64,000 nucleotides of DNA from Flavobacteriaceae bacterium (GCA_018402135.1 JAGYJF010000003.1:434001-498000), one strand, 5' to 3'; shown: positions 46,351-56,945, counted from the stretch's first letter. Program-made: numbers and translations. The notes: generated by a model from the sequence alone, not told the origin.

Positions 46351-49185
46351 TTAAAAATTCATGCTATAACCAATACTAAAAGTGGAACCTGGAGCTCTAA
46401 ATGAAAAATTTGCTCTTGCACCACCAAAAGAGTCGTATAGACTTACTCTGTCGTCATCAAGAATATTGTCTATTTTTAAACTAAGCTTAGATCTCTGATC
46501 TTGACCAAAAGTTTTGGAAAAGTTAAAGTTTAAACTATTAAAGGGTTGAGTAAAGACGTCTGGATTTCTACCAAATCCAACAACTTCTAAAGTTTTTCCT
46601 TGTACGTTGTAAAACATTCCAGTTTCTAGGCCTAAGTTGGTATTATTGTAATTTAACCCTACATTCACTAAAAATGGGGATTGACCTTGCAGCTGTCTGA
46701 TGTCGTCAATTACTTCTCCTGTTCTTGCAAATTGTTGTCTTGATTCAAATTCTTGACCTGCACCTTTAGGCATTTCAATTTCAGATTCAATTAAGGATAT
46801 ATTAATGTTTAAGCTCAGGTCTTTAAGACTTTCTGCAATAAAGTTGAAATTTTTTCGTCCTTCAAATTCAATACCAACTACTGTTGCTTCGTTTGAGTTT
46901 CTCGGGGTAAACTGGTTTGGTGCCACATTTGAAAAAGCTACTATTTCTATAGGATCTTTAAAGTTTTTATAAAAGGCGCTTATGGCAAACATTTGGGCTT
47001 TTTCTCCAAAGAACTCGTATCTAAAGTCAAAGTTGTTCATATAAGAAGGCTTTAAATTTATGTTACCTAAAAATATGATACCTGTCAATAAATCTGGTAT
47101 TTGAACTACCGACAATTCTTTAAATGTTGGTCTTGCCGTAGTACGCGAATAGGACAACCGTAAATTGGATTTTTCATTCAGTTCGTAAATGAAATTGGCT
47201 GATGGAAACAAGTCGAATGCATCGATGGTCTTCTCTTTATCAAAAATCTCTGTTCCAGCATTATTTTGTCCTGTAAAGATTGTGGTGAAATATTCAGCCC
47301 TTAAACCAACAATAGTTCTTAATTTATTAGCCAGTTTAAATTCATTAGAAACATAAAAGGCCGCCGTATTTTGATTAGACTCAAACGAGTTGGCGGGTTC
47401 AAAATTACCTCTTAAAAATGAACCCCTATTGGTTTGAGGCGTCCAAATGTTCTCAGGTGCTAAAATAGCATTAGGATCGCCATTAAAACCACGTGTTATA
47501 TCTTCATTACCTGTGTTTCTAAACGCAATTTCGTAGCTAAAAATATCGTAATTACGTTTTTTATAGCTACCTAAGGTGCCGAATTTTAAGGAAGCTTTAT
47601 TGTCTAAAAAATTATATTTTTTAGTGAAATCTAATTTTCCTACCAAGTTAAGCTCATCTAAATCTCTCCACAGGCGTTGCGGGAAACCAGCATCTGAACT
47701 TATTACTGATGATCCATCTTCATTTAAAATAAAAGTAGTAAGTCTTACATCTTTATCTTCAACCTTGCTAAACGTAGGAGCAACCGCCCACTCGGTTATA
47801 AAATTATTATCACTACTGTTATGCTTTCCGGAAAACAATAAGTTAGTAATGGAGCGTTGGTAATACTCAAGGTTATCTTTGTCTACGTTGATATCGTTGG
47901 ATATTTCAGTTAACTGATTAAAGGTGGCTGCTTGGCTTTCACCATTTTGAATATGTAATACGTTAAAGTTGTATTTAGAATTGGTTGTTTTATAAGAAAG
48001 CCCAACCAAACCACTTAATAAAACATTGTTTTGACCAAGATCTCCAAATTGTCGGCGGTCAAATCTCAAATCGAAGACGTCTCTGTCTTCATTTTTTTGA
48101 TACACGCCATTTTCAAAACCTTCATAAAATAAGGTTTCGTTTTTATAATCTATCGAAGCAATTAAGCCTAATTTATTACCAGCAACTTCAAATTGGTTGC
48201 CATAGTTAAAACCTAAACTTAAATTAGGCAAACTGTTTTCGCGCTGCGTATCTAAAGTTCTGTTGAAAGATCGCGTAATACCTTCTAAGGAGCTATTATT
48301 TGCTGAAGCTGGATTAGGAATGGTAGTAGTTGGCGAAATAGGAAGTTTTCTGTTACCATTATCAAAGCCTAAAAAATCGGTGCCTCCGCCGTCGTAATTA
48401 ACGTAATTTGAATTAAAGTGCATATCAGGATTAAAACCACCTGAAACAGAAAAACTCATAGTTTTTTTGGAAGGAAAATCTTTAGTAACAATATTCACTA
48501 CACCACCAGTAAAATCAGCCGGTAAATCAGCAGAACCTGATTTTATGACGATTATATTTTCAAGAATATTGGTTGGAAAAATATCCATTTGTACGGTATT
48601 CTTATCTGGGTCTAAACCTGGTATATCCATACCGTTCAAGATAGATTTTGTGTAACGATCCCCAAGACCTCTAACATATACGTATTTGCCGCTTTGAACA
48701 GATACGCCAGGCACCGTTCTAATAGCCGATGCTATATCGCTTGCACCAGATTTTTTGATGCTTTCAATAGATAATCCATCTAAAAGCACAGCAGAATTTC
48801 GCTGAATATTAAGTACTGCTTCTTCAGTATTTCTCCTAGCTGTAGTAGTGATTACAACTTCGTCTAAGGTGGCTGACGATGGTCTTAAGGTTACATTTAT
48901 TTCAAGTACTCCATTGGCTGTCACCTCTACTCCTGTTATGGCTTTGGTTTCATAACCAATAAACGAATAAACAAGCGTGTAAGTGCCGGGATTTAATTCT
49001 ATAGAATAAACCCCATCAAAATCAGAGGTTGTACCTTTTTGAGAATCTTTTACTATAACATTTGCGAAGGCCAATACATCGTTAAATTCACCGTCTAATA
49101 TTTTACCAGTCACTTTTCCCGTTTGGGCTTGTGCAAATATCAAGGTGGATAGAATGAGAAAAATTGAAAAATAGTATCTTAACAT
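46351..49185 (-). CDS. TonB-dependent outer-membrane receptor with carboxypeptidase-like N-terminal domain
   Basis: 944 residues. The signal peptide ends at AQAQ; residues about 22-110 are a CarboxypepD_reg-like domain (GKVTGKILDGEFNDVLAFAN, GTTSDFDGVYSIEL). The plug domain (about 125-230) includes GASDIASAIRTVPGVSVQSG and VYVRGLGDRYTKSILNGMDI. The rest is the beta-barrel, ending in a strand with a terminal Phe (TFSIGYSMNF). There is no SusD-like partner; the gene just upstream encodes a beta-helix-like lipoprotein. The substrate is unknown, though PiT genes lie close by. Confidence 0.9.
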   Translation of the reverse strand: MLRYYFSIFLILSTLIFAQAQTGKVTGKILDGEFNDVLAFANVIVKDSQKGTTSDFDGVYSIELNPGTYTLVYSFIGYETKAITGVEVTANGVLEINVTLRPSSATLDEVVITTTARRNTEEAVLNIQRNSAVLLDGLSIESIKKSGASDIASAIRTVPGVSVQSGKYVYVRGLGDRYTKSILNGMDIPGLDPDKNTVQMDIFPTNILENIIVIKSGSADLPADFTGGVVNIVTKDFPSKKTMSFSVSGGFNPDMHFNSNYVNYDGGGTDFLGFDNGNRKLPISPTTTIPNPASANNSSLEGITRSFNRTLDTQRENSLPNLSLGFNYGNQFEVAGNKLGLIASIDYKNETLFYEGFENGVYQKNEDRDVFDLRFDRRQFGDLGQNNVLLSGLVGLSYKTTNSKYNFNVLHIQNGESQAATFNQLTEISNDINVDKDNLEYYQRSITNLLFSGKHNSSDNNFITEWAVAPTFSKVEDKDVRLTTFILNEDGSSVISSDAGFPQRLWRDLDELNLVGKLDFTKKYNFLDNKASLKFGTLGSYKKRNYDIFSYEIAFRNTGNEDITRGFNGDPNAILAPENIWTPQTNRGSFLRGNFEPANSFESNQNTAAFYVSNEFKLANKLRTIVGLRAEYFTTIFTGQNNAGTEIFDKEKTIDAFDLFPSANFIYELNEKSNLRLSYSRTTARPTFKELSVVQIPDLLTGIIFLGNINLKPSYMNNFDFRYEFFGEKAQMFAISAFYKNFKDPIEIVAFSNVAPNQFTPRNSNEATVVGIEFEGRKNFNFIAESLKDLSLNINISLIESEIEMPKGAGQEFESRQQFARTGEVIDDIRQLQGQSPFLVNVGLNYNNTNLGLETGMFYNVQGKTLEVVGFGRNPDVFTQPFNSLNFNFSKTFGQDQRSKLSLKIDNILDDDRVSLYDSFGGARANFSFRAPGSTFSIGYSMNF

Positions 49186-49215
49186 TATGTTGAATTGTTA
49201 GTTTTTATTAAAAAG

Positions 49216-49254
49216 AACAAAATGCCCGAATACTGAAGTATCGGACATTTTGTT
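49216..49254 (-). terminator. hairpin between the beta-helix lipoprotein gene and the TonB receptor gene
   Basis: AACAAAATG pairs with CATTTTGTT and the stem continues through CCGA/TCGG and ATACT/AGTAT (one mismatch). It lies after the lipoprotein gene's stop and before the receptor ATG, so read-through may be partial. Confidence 0.65.
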
Positions 49255-49272
49255 TATTATAAATTATATAAA

Positions 49273-50517
49273 TTAAAAGGCGCCTTTAAGAGCAGAGTAA
49301 GTCCATGCGAAAGCCGATGCGTCGGCACCAACAGTTGCAGCACCAACATTAGGAATACTTGTTGCGTTGCCTGTAAACTTAACCTCATCTCCTGGTAAAG
49401 CACCAACAATCAAGTCATTAATTGTTACTCCGCTAGGTAGAACTACCTCCCAATTCCTGAAGTTAAGTCTATCATTGGCTAGTTCTGTTTGAGAGTCAGC
49501 TCCAGCTATTCTTATTCTAGAATCGGCACTAAAGTTATAAACCAAAACATTTTCTAAATTGGCAATAAGACCATCTCTACAATCTGTTATTCTCTGACCT
49601 GTACCAGGATTTCCAATTAAAGTTATGTTTTTCATTGTAAAACTAGCTTCTGTAGCGGCTGAACCTTCAGGACCATCTAACTCTAGTGCAGAATCAGATG
49701 CGGCAGTTTGAATTACAATAGCGTTGTCTACAGTGCCTGACCATGATTGATCACCGTCTAAACCGTCATCCCCATGACCCCAACAAATAAGGTTAGTTCC
49801 ATTAACAGTACCACCGAACCATTCAAAAGCATCATCTTGATTGGCGATAACCTCTAAATTTTCCATAATAGTCTGGTTACCAACACCACCCATAGTAATT
49901 CCATTGATTTCGTTATCTTGGCCAATGGTAATACCGCCATGTCGTAAAGAGATGTATCTGTAAATACCTGAATTATCACTTGGGTTAGTACCGCCATACT
50001 GACCAAAAGGGTCAGTTGCAGGGATTCCTTCAATTTGAGCCTCTAAAACATCACCACTTAAAGATACTGGTGCGCGACCTAAAATGATTAAACCACCCCA
50101 CAAGCCAGCATCGTTAATGGTTAAGTTTGGCGAATCAAGTTGGCCTGGTTGAATTTGATCTAAAATAGAAGTCATGATAATTGGTGCAGCAGCTGTACCA
50201 TTGGCTTCAATTTTGCCACCTTGGTCAACAATTAAAGCAGAGGCTAGAGATCCTTGACCTTGTGCTCCTTTTATAAGAGTACCAGCATCAATAATTAAAG
50301 TAACGCCTTCATCTACAACAACCTTTCCGTTTAAAACATAAATGTTATCGGCTGTCCATCTTTCATTTGTAGTAATAACTCCAAATTTTGTAACAACTTG
50401 AGGATCCGTAGAACCTCCACCACCACCACCAGGTTCATTGTTATCGTCATCGCTACTGCAGCTAAATACAAATAGAGAGAGCGTTAATAGGTAAAAAAGA
50501 TTTTTCATTGTTTTCAT
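49273..50517 (-). CDS. beta-helix-like surface lipoprotein
   Basis: 414 residues. The signal ends in a lipobox (LSLFVFSCSSDDDNNEPGG), the Ser-Asp tract after the Cys being like surface-export signals of Bacteroidota lipoproteins; a Gly6 linker follows. The body is rich in Asn/Gly/Ile turns (NIYVLNGKVVVDEGVTLIID, GGLIILGRAPVSLSG, GTVNGTNLICWGHGDDGLDG) and looks like a right-handed parallel beta-helix. It precedes the TonB receptor gene by 87 bases and may be its surface-exposed partner, in the place a SusD-like protein would have. No enzyme motif is identified. Confidence 0.75.
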   Translation of the reverse strand: MKTMKNLFYLLTLSLFVFSCSSDDDNNEPGGGGGGSTDPQVVTKFGVITTNERWTADNIYVLNGKVVVDEGVTLIIDAGTLIKGAQGQGSLASALIVDQGGKIEANGTAAAPIIMTSILDQIQPGQLDSPNLTINDAGLWGGLIILGRAPVSLSGDVLEAQIEGIPATDPFGQYGGTNPSDNSGIYRYISLRHGGITIGQDNEINGITMGGVGNQTIMENLEVIANQDDAFEWFGGTVNGTNLICWGHGDDGLDGDQSWSGTVDNAIVIQTAASDSALELDGPEGSAATEASFTMKNITLIGNPGTGQRITDCRDGLIANLENVLVYNFSADSRIRIAGADSQTELANDRLNFRNWEVVLPSGVTINDLIVGALPGDEVKFTGNATSIPNVGAATVGADASAFAWTYSALKGAF

Positions 50518-50708
50518 TTTAATGATTATTTGTTCATATTTATTGATGTGGCAAAGAAACTCTTAAACTTTAAAGTGAGTGTTAACTACTGGTTAAGCAT
50601 TGGTAATAGAAAGGTTATTATAAGGTTAATAGAAAGTGTGTTTTTCACCTCATGCTAAACATTAAATTAACATTGAAAACCTTATCTTGCTAGCCTTAAT
50701 ACATTACT

Positions 50709-52055
50709 ATGGTTTGGGAACAATTACTCTCTTTAAAAAGACACGGCGATACCAATAAAAGAATACGAAAAGAACAGGACGAAACGCGTTTAGGTTTTGA
50801 GGTAGATTACGACAGAATAGTGTTTTCTTCAGAATTTAGAAGCCTGCAAGATAAAACGCAAGTCATACCCATGTCTAAAACCGATTTTGTACATACCAGA
50901 CTCACGCACAGTTTAGAAGTAAGTGTGGTGGCACGTTCTTTAGGCCGCAAGGTTGGACAAAAATTATTGGAAAAATACCCGTATTTATATTCTATACACG
51001 GTTATGAGATTAATGATTTTGGTGCTATTGTAGCCGCTGCAGCCCTAGCTCATGATATTGGGAACCCACCATTTGGGCATTCGGGAGAAAAAGCAATAGG
51101 AGAGTTTTTTAAGTCTGGGAAAGGTCGCATCTTTAAAGATTTTTTATCGGAAAAGGAATTTCAAGATTTATGCACTTTTGAAGGAAATGCCAATGGATTT
51201 AAAATTTTAACCGAAAGTCGCGAAGGTAGAGCCGGAGGTTTGCGTTTGAGTTATGCAACGTTGGGAGCTTTTATAAAATATCCAAAAGAATCACTTCCTA
51301 TAAAGCCGAGCGATCATATTTGTGATAAGAAATTTGGCATATTTCAATCGGAATTAACCCAGTTTCAAGACGTAGCAACCGAACTCGGATTGTTATCACG
51401 GTCAAAAAATAATGGTTTAAGCTATTCCAGACATCCATTGGCATATTTGGTGGAAGCGGCCGACGATATTTGTTATACCATTATAGATTTTGAAGATGGA
51501 ATTAATCTTGGATTGATTCAAGAGGAATACGCTTTAGAATTTCTTATAAATTTAGTTCGGTTAAAAATTAATAAACAAAAATATGCTTCCTTAATTACCG
51601 TACAAGACAGAGTGAGCTATTTACGTGCTTTGGCTATTAATACTTTAATAAGTGAAAGTGCTGGAATCTTTATGGATCATGAAGACGCTATTTTAAATGG
51701 TAATCTTGATAAAGCCTTACTTGATTTCAGTAGTTATAAAGCTCAAATCTCGGATATCATCAAAATTAGTGTGTCTAATGTGTATCAATCTAAAGAAGTT
51801 ATAAATAAAGAACTAGCAGGTTTTAGAGTATTGTCGTATCTTTTAGAAGTGTATACTACGGCAGTTATTAATCAAATTAATGATACATTAACCAGCTACG
51901 ATAATCTCATATTAAAAAGTCTACCAGAATCGGTTTCGTTTAAGCCTAACGACTTATATTTTAATTTGATGAGCATTTGTTCTTACATTTCAAAGCTTTC
52001 GGATAGCAACGCTATTTTAAATTACCGACGACTTACAGGACATTTAACCATGTAA
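50709..52055 (+). CDS. dgt: deoxyguanosinetriphosphate triphosphohydrolase
   Basis: 448 residues. HD-domain phosphohydrolase that splits dGTP (or other dNTPs) to nucleoside and triphosphate. SSEFRSLQDKTQVIPM and TRLTHSLEVSVVARSLGRKV hold the first His; ALAHDIGNPPFGHSGE holds the HD pair; YLVEAADDICYTIIDFEDG holds the last Asp. The length fits the bacterial enzymes. It stands alone between the divergent lipoprotein gene and dxs. Confidence 0.92.
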   Translation: MVWEQLLSLKRHGDTNKRIRKEQDETRLGFEVDYDRIVFSSEFRSLQDKTQVIPMSKTDFVHTRLTHSLEVSVVARSLGRKVGQKLLEKYPYLYSIHGYEINDFGAIVAAAALAHDIGNPPFGHSGEKAIGEFFKSGKGRIFKDFLSEKEFQDLCTFEGNANGFKILTESREGRAGGLRLSYATLGAFIKYPKESLPIKPSDHICDKKFGIFQSELTQFQDVATELGLLSRSKNNGLSYSRHPLAYLVEAADDICYTIIDFEDGINLGLIQEEYALEFLINLVRLKINKQKYASLITVQDRVSYLRALAINTLISESAGIFMDHEDAILNGNLDKALLDFSSYKAQISDIIKISVSNVYQSKEVINKELAGFRVLSYLLEVYTTAVINQINDTLTSYDNLILKSLPESVSFKPNDLYFNLMSICSYISKLSDSNAILNYRRLTGHLTM

Positions 52056-52233
52056 AGGTAATTGTTGATATCCTATTTAATAACTTTAATTTAAATAGTT
52101 TCAAAAGGTTTTTGGCAATAATTACTTTTGAAGTTATAAGGGACAACCCACCCAAATGTTAATTTTATCGATTATTTTTGCGTTTTAGCGATAAATTTAT
52201 ATATTTGAAATGTCAACCCCTGAATCTTTTATT

Positions 52234-52401
52234 ATGAAAAAAAACATTTTAGGAGCATTTGTTATCATGTTCGTTGCCGTTGCTCTATTTTTAATGATTG
52301 AGGATATTGCCAAAAGTGGTAAAGCCCAACCTACTCAAAATGTTGAAATCTACGATGAGAATAACCATCCAAACCTCGCTACTTTAGACGCGGAAGATTA
52401 A
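52234..52401 (+). CDS. small single-helix membrane protein
   Basis: 55 residues from the ATG at 52234 (MKKNILGAFVIMFVAVALFL); an ATG at 52210 would add eight residues. One hydrophobic helix followed by a polar tail ending LATLDAED. Its last 23 bases overlap the 3' end of dxs on the other strand, an antisense overlap of coding ends. Function unknown. Confidence 0.5.
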   Translation: MKKNILGAFVIMFVAVALFLMIEDIAKSGKAQPTQNVEIYDENNHPNLATLDAED

Positions 52402-54166
52402 GCATTTTATCGATTTCTAACAGAATTGCTTCATGACTTATGGCTAACAATGCTTTAAGTTCATTGACGGTTCCATGTTCAATAAATTTATCTGGAATTC
52501 CCATGCTTTTGATGTTAACCTTATATTTGTTATCGAAGGCGAAGTTTTTAATTAAAGCGCCAAAACCGCCTATTAAACAGCCGTCTTCTATTGTTATTAC
52601 TTCTTGAAAATTAGTAAAGATTTCCCTGAGCAAGTCAGTGTCTAATGGCTTCATGAATCTCAAGTCATAATGTGCCACTGCCTTAGCATTATCACAATTA
52701 GAAATGGCCTTTTGAACAGCAGTAGCTGTGGTTCCTAGTGAAATTACGGCAACTTTAGTTCCTTTTTTCAAACAAACACCTTTACCAATTTCAATTTTAG
52801 AAAAGGATTGCTTCCAATCTATTTCGGTGCCGCGACCACGAGGATATCTAATAGCAATTGGGTTTGATAAACCAAGTTGTGCTGTGTACATTATGTTTCG
52901 CAACGCCACTTCATTTCTTGGTGCAGCAATAATGAGGTTTGGAATACAGTTTAAATACGCCAAATCAAAAACGCCATGATGCGTAGCACCATCTTCACCT
53001 ACCAGTCCTGCACGATCCAAACAAAAAATTACTGGTAGATTTTGTAATGCCACATCGTGAATAACTTGGTCGTAAGCGCGTTGAAGAAAGGTTGAATAAA
53101 TATTACAGAAGGGTATAAATCCTTGTGTTGCCATACCCGCAGCGAAGGTAACGGCATGTTGTTCAGCAATTCCAACATCAAAAGCACGTTCGGGAATCGC
53201 GTCCATCATATATTTCAAAGAGCTACCGGTTGGCATGGCAGGAGTTATTCCAATAATTTTATCATTTAGTTTGGCAAGTTCTACAATAGTATGTCCAAAA
53301 ACATCTTGAAATTTAGGTGGCTGAATGGTTTCGGCTTTTTTATCTATGTCTCCAGTAATCGCATTGAATTTTCCTGGTGCGTGATAGGTTACCTGATTTT
53401 CTTCGGCTTGTTTGAGTCCTTTTCCTTTGGTGGTAATAACGTGCAGTAATTTAGGCCCTTTTATGCTTTTTAAACGTTGTAGTTCTATGACTAAAGTATC
53501 AAGATCATGTCCGTTTATTGGTCCTGTGTAGTCGAATTTTAAAGCTTCAAAAATATTATCTTGACCGTTGACGCCTTTCTTAACATTGGTTAAATATTGT
53601 TTAAGTGCGCCAACACTGGGGTCAATTCCAATGGCGTTATCGTTTAGAATTATCAATAAATTGGCGTTGGTTACACCAGCATGGTTTAAACCTTCAAATG
53701 CCATACCGCTTGCTATTGAAGCATCGCCAACAACTGCAATATGTTGTTTTTCGGTTTCGCCTTTTAATTGCGATGCAATGGCCATACCTAAAGCAGCCGA
53801 AATAGCAGTGGATGAATGTCCAGTGCCAAAAGTATCATACTCACTTTCGTCACGTTTTGGAAATCCACTAATACCGTTAAGTTGTCTATTGGTATGAAAA
53901 TTATCGCGCCTACCAGTTAAGATTTTATGACAGTAAGCTTGATGCCCAACGTCCCAAATAAGTAAATCTTCGGGTGTATTGAAGACAAAATGAAGTGCAA
54001 CACTCAACTCTGCCACACCGAGACTTGCACCTAGATGACCTTCTTTGGTAGCTATAATATTGATGATAAAATGCCGCAACTCTTCTATTAATCGCTTGAG
54101 CTCAAATGTATTTAGAAGCTTGAGGTCGCGAGGTGAGTTAATAGTATCTAGATATGTGTAAGTCAT
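52379..54166 (-). CDS. dxs: 1-deoxy-D-xylulose-5-phosphate synthase
   Basis: 595 residues from the ATG at 54166 (MTYTYLDTINSPRDLKLLNT); an ATG at 54178 adds four. It condenses pyruvate and glyceraldehyde 3-phosphate to DXP, the first step of the MEP isoprenoid pathway. DVGHQAYCHKILTGRR and GHSSTAISAALGMA hold active-site His residues; VVGDASIASGMAFEGLNHAG with ILNDNAIGID is the thiamine-diphosphate motif; DVGIAEQHAVTFAAGMA belongs to the pyrimidine-binding domain. About 595 residues is slightly short of the usual 620 but all domains are present. Confidence 0.94.
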   Translation of the reverse strand: MTYTYLDTINSPRDLKLLNTFELKRLIEELRHFIINIIATKEGHLGASLGVAELSVALHFVFNTPEDLLIWDVGHQAYCHKILTGRRDNFHTNRQLNGISGFPKRDESEYDTFGTGHSSTAISAALGMAIASQLKGETEKQHIAVVGDASIASGMAFEGLNHAGVTNANLLIILNDNAIGIDPSVGALKQYLTNVKKGVNGQDNIFEALKFDYTGPINGHDLDTLVIELQRLKSIKGPKLLHVITTKGKGLKQAEENQVTYHAPGKFNAITGDIDKKAETIQPPKFQDVFGHTIVELAKLNDKIIGITPAMPTGSSLKYMMDAIPERAFDVGIAEQHAVTFAAGMATQGFIPFCNIYSTFLQRAYDQVIHDVALQNLPVIFCLDRAGLVGEDGATHHGVFDLAYLNCIPNLIIAAPRNEVALRNIMYTAQLGLSNPIAIRYPRGRGTEIDWKQSFSKIEIGKGVCLKKGTKVAVISLGTTATAVQKAISNCDNAKAVAHYDLRFMKPLDTDLLREIFTNFQEVITIEDGCLIGGFGALIKNFAFDNKYKVNIKSMGIPDKFIEHGTVNELKALLAISHEAILLEIDKMLNLPRLK

Positions 54167-54278
54167 AAAATATTTCAATTGGTAAAATTATGAAATAGGA
54201 TGTAAACATTTCTTATAAATATTTGTAAATTGCCTAGCTTAGTTTTCATAATTAAGCCTGAAAAAGAAAAATTATTTT

Positions 54279-56933
54279 ATGACAAAAAATTACACTCCTT
54301 ACGGTTTCGTGGTTATAATATTCTTGTTTATTTCCACTTTAAATGCCCAAGTTCAATTAACTAATTCACCTTTTGAGCCATTGGTAAAGAACTATTTAGA
54401 AGAACATCTTTCATCCCATAACTTAACAAATCTAGATATTCAAGATTTATTAATACAAAATGAAGTGTATTCTAAAAGCACAAAAATCACTCATTTATAC
54501 ATAAACCAGCAATTTCAAGGGATTAAAATTTACAATGCTATTTCCAGTTTAGCTATTAAAGACGAAAAGGTGTTCTATTTTGCCAATCGATTTTTAGGAG
54601 GTATCGCTGACAAGGTCAATACAACATCGCCTCAACTAAACGCATTAAACGCAATTGAAAAATTAGCAGCACATCTTGGTTTGCCAGCGGTACAGAATGT
54701 AAATCTAAAATCTTCTGTAAACAATAAATATTTGTTTAGCTCTGGTAATATTTCACGGGTTGATATTCCGGTTGAACTCATGTTGTTTAAAAATAATGCA
54801 GGAAGACTAGTTTTAGTTTGGGATTTAAGTATTTATGATTTATCTGGTAAAAATTGGTGGACTGTACGATTGGATGCCGTTACGGGAGAAATTTTAGATG
54901 TACAAGATTTTATCGTGACCTGTAACTTTGGCGATGTCAATCATCAGGCACATCAACATGTGGAAATACCCCAAGAATTTTCGATGACCAATTCCAGTAC
55001 TACTTCAATGTTATCAACGAATGATAATTCGCAGTATAACGTATTTCCGTTTCCTGTAGAAAGTCCTATTCATGGTACAAGACAGCTTGTGATAGAGCCA
55101 GCGAGTACTCTAGCATCACCTTTCGGATGGCATGATACGAATGGTGTCGCAGGTCCAGAATTTACAATTACCAGAGGTAATAATGTTTGGGCGCAAGAAG
55201 ATAGAAGTGGCACAAATCAAGTCGGGTTTTCACCTGACGGCACTGCGGCATTAAATTTTGATTTCGAATTAAATTTAGATCAACCACCAGCTTTTTATGA
55301 AGATGCGGCAATAACCAATTTGTTTTATGCAAATAATATGATGCATGATATTTTTTATCATTACGGTTTTGATGAGCTGAGTGGTAATTTTCAATCAAAT
55401 AATTACGGCAGAGGCGGCTTAGGCGGTGATTTTGTGTTCGCCGATGCTCAGGATGGTAGCGGCATAAACAATGCTACCTTTGGAACACCACCCGATGGTC
55501 AAAATCCAGGAATGACCATGTTTTTGTGGACTGGTTCAGGCCCAGCCGGCAATCCATTAATTATCAATAGCGGCAGCTTGATAGGTGATTATTTAGGATT
55601 ATCAGCCACTTTTGGCGACCCATTATCTCCCGCGCCACTAACAGCAGATTTGGGGTTGGCTATCGATGACAATTCGGGTACGTCAACTGATTTGTATGAC
55701 GCTTGTGATGCTATTTTTAACGGTAGAAGCTTGAACGGTAAAATTGTAGTGATTCGTCGGGGTAGTTGCGAGTTTGGATTTAAAGTGTTGGCTGCACAAA
55801 ACGAAGGTGCCATAGGGGTAATAATTGTAAACAACGTTCCTGATGCCCCAATTGTTATGGGTCCTGGGGCAGTTGGTCAACAAGTTACCATTCCTTCAAT
55901 TATGGTGAATCAAACTATAGGAGAACAAATCATCACTGAATTAATATCAGGTGAAATAATTAATGCCTCATTAGTCGCTGCACCGCCCTATCAAAAAGAC
56001 GGTGATTTTGATAATGGCATTATAGCGCATGAATATGGGCATGGTATATCAAATCGATTAACGGCCGGACCTAGCACGGTTAATTGCCTTACTAATAACG
56101 AACAAATGGGTGAAGGTTGGTCTGATTGGTTTGGTTTAATGGTTACAATGAAACATGAAGATTTACCTCAAATGGGCCGAGGTATCGGCACCTATGTTAT
56201 TGGGCAAAATACAAACGGTAATGGTATTAGGCCAGCAAGATATTCTACCGATTTTGCGATAAACCCTTTCACCTATAATGATACCAATAATCCAGGATTA
56301 TCAGTTCCTCATGGTGTTGGATTTGTTTGGGCAACTACCCTTTGGGATCTAACATGGGCATTCATTGATAAATATGGATTTGACCCAGATTTATTTAACG
56401 GAAATGGTGGCAATAACAAAATAATGCAAATTGTTTTAGATGGACTTAAATTACAGCCATGCCAACCAGGTTTTATCGATGGAAGAGATGCCATTCTTGC
56501 AGCTGAATTAGCACTTACCGGCGGTGAAGACCAATGTTTAATTTGGGAGGTTTTTGCCCAACGTGGCATGGGTTTTAATGCCGATCAAGGCTTGAGTACT
56601 GAAAGAAACGACCAGGTTCAGGATTTTACATTGCCACCAAGTACTTTAGAAACATTGGCAACCTGTAATAGCTTAAGCACTAGTGATTTTATCAAAAATT
56701 CATTTAAAATATATCCAAATCCAACTGAAAACGTTATCAACATTTCCTCATCCTCGTATTTCGGTGATGCGTTTCTTTACATATATGACATTAATGGTAG
56801 ATTGATTCAAAATTCAAATATTAATTTGGATTCAAATGTTCAAATCGATATAAGTGCATTGAGATCTGGTTGGTATTTTATTTCTATTGTTGGAGAAGGA
56901 TTTAACATCACTGAAAAAATCATCAAACGATAA
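54279..56933 (+). CDS. M36 family (fungalysin) metallopeptidase with T9SS sorting domain
   Basis: 884 residues. A signal peptide (VVIIFLFISTLNAQ) is followed by an FTP-like propeptide (about 30-210), the M36 catalytic domain with the zinc motif HEYGHGISNRL (H584, E585, H588) and a later Glu in NEQMGEGWSDWFGL. A PA domain (about 440-560; NGKIVVIRRGSCEFGFKVLA) is inserted in the catalytic region. The last 75 residues (FKIYPNPTENVINIS to the terminal KIIKR) are a type A T9SS C-terminal domain, so it is secreted or put on the surface. The tadA gene follows 12 nt later. Confidence 0.94.
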   Translation: MTKNYTPYGFVVIIFLFISTLNAQVQLTNSPFEPLVKNYLEEHLSSHNLTNLDIQDLLIQNEVYSKSTKITHLYINQQFQGIKIYNAISSLAIKDEKVFYFANRFLGGIADKVNTTSPQLNALNAIEKLAAHLGLPAVQNVNLKSSVNNKYLFSSGNISRVDIPVELMLFKNNAGRLVLVWDLSIYDLSGKNWWTVRLDAVTGEILDVQDFIVTCNFGDVNHQAHQHVEIPQEFSMTNSSTTSMLSTNDNSQYNVFPFPVESPIHGTRQLVIEPASTLASPFGWHDTNGVAGPEFTITRGNNVWAQEDRSGTNQVGFSPDGTAALNFDFELNLDQPPAFYEDAAITNLFYANNMMHDIFYHYGFDELSGNFQSNNYGRGGLGGDFVFADAQDGSGINNATFGTPPDGQNPGMTMFLWTGSGPAGNPLIINSGSLIGDYLGLSATFGDPLSPAPLTADLGLAIDDNSGTSTDLYDACDAIFNGRSLNGKIVVIRRGSCEFGFKVLAAQNEGAIGVIIVNNVPDAPIVMGPGAVGQQVTIPSIMVNQTIGEQIITELISGEIINASLVAAPPYQKDGDFDNGIIAHEYGHGISNRLTAGPSTVNCLTNNEQMGEGWSDWFGLMVTMKHEDLPQMGRGIGTYVIGQNTNGNGIRPARYSTDFAINPFTYNDTNNPGLSVPHGVGFVWATTLWDLTWAFIDKYGFDPDLFNGNGGNNKIMQIVLDGLKLQPCQPGFIDGRDAILAAELALTGGEDQCLIWEVFAQRGMGFNADQGLSTERNDQVQDFTLPPSTLETLATCNSLSTSDFIKNSFKIYPNPTENVINISSSSYFGDAFLYIYDINGRLIQNSNINLDSNVQIDISALRSGWYFISIVGEGFNITEKIIKR

Positions 56934-56945
56934 TCAAGTTAATCT

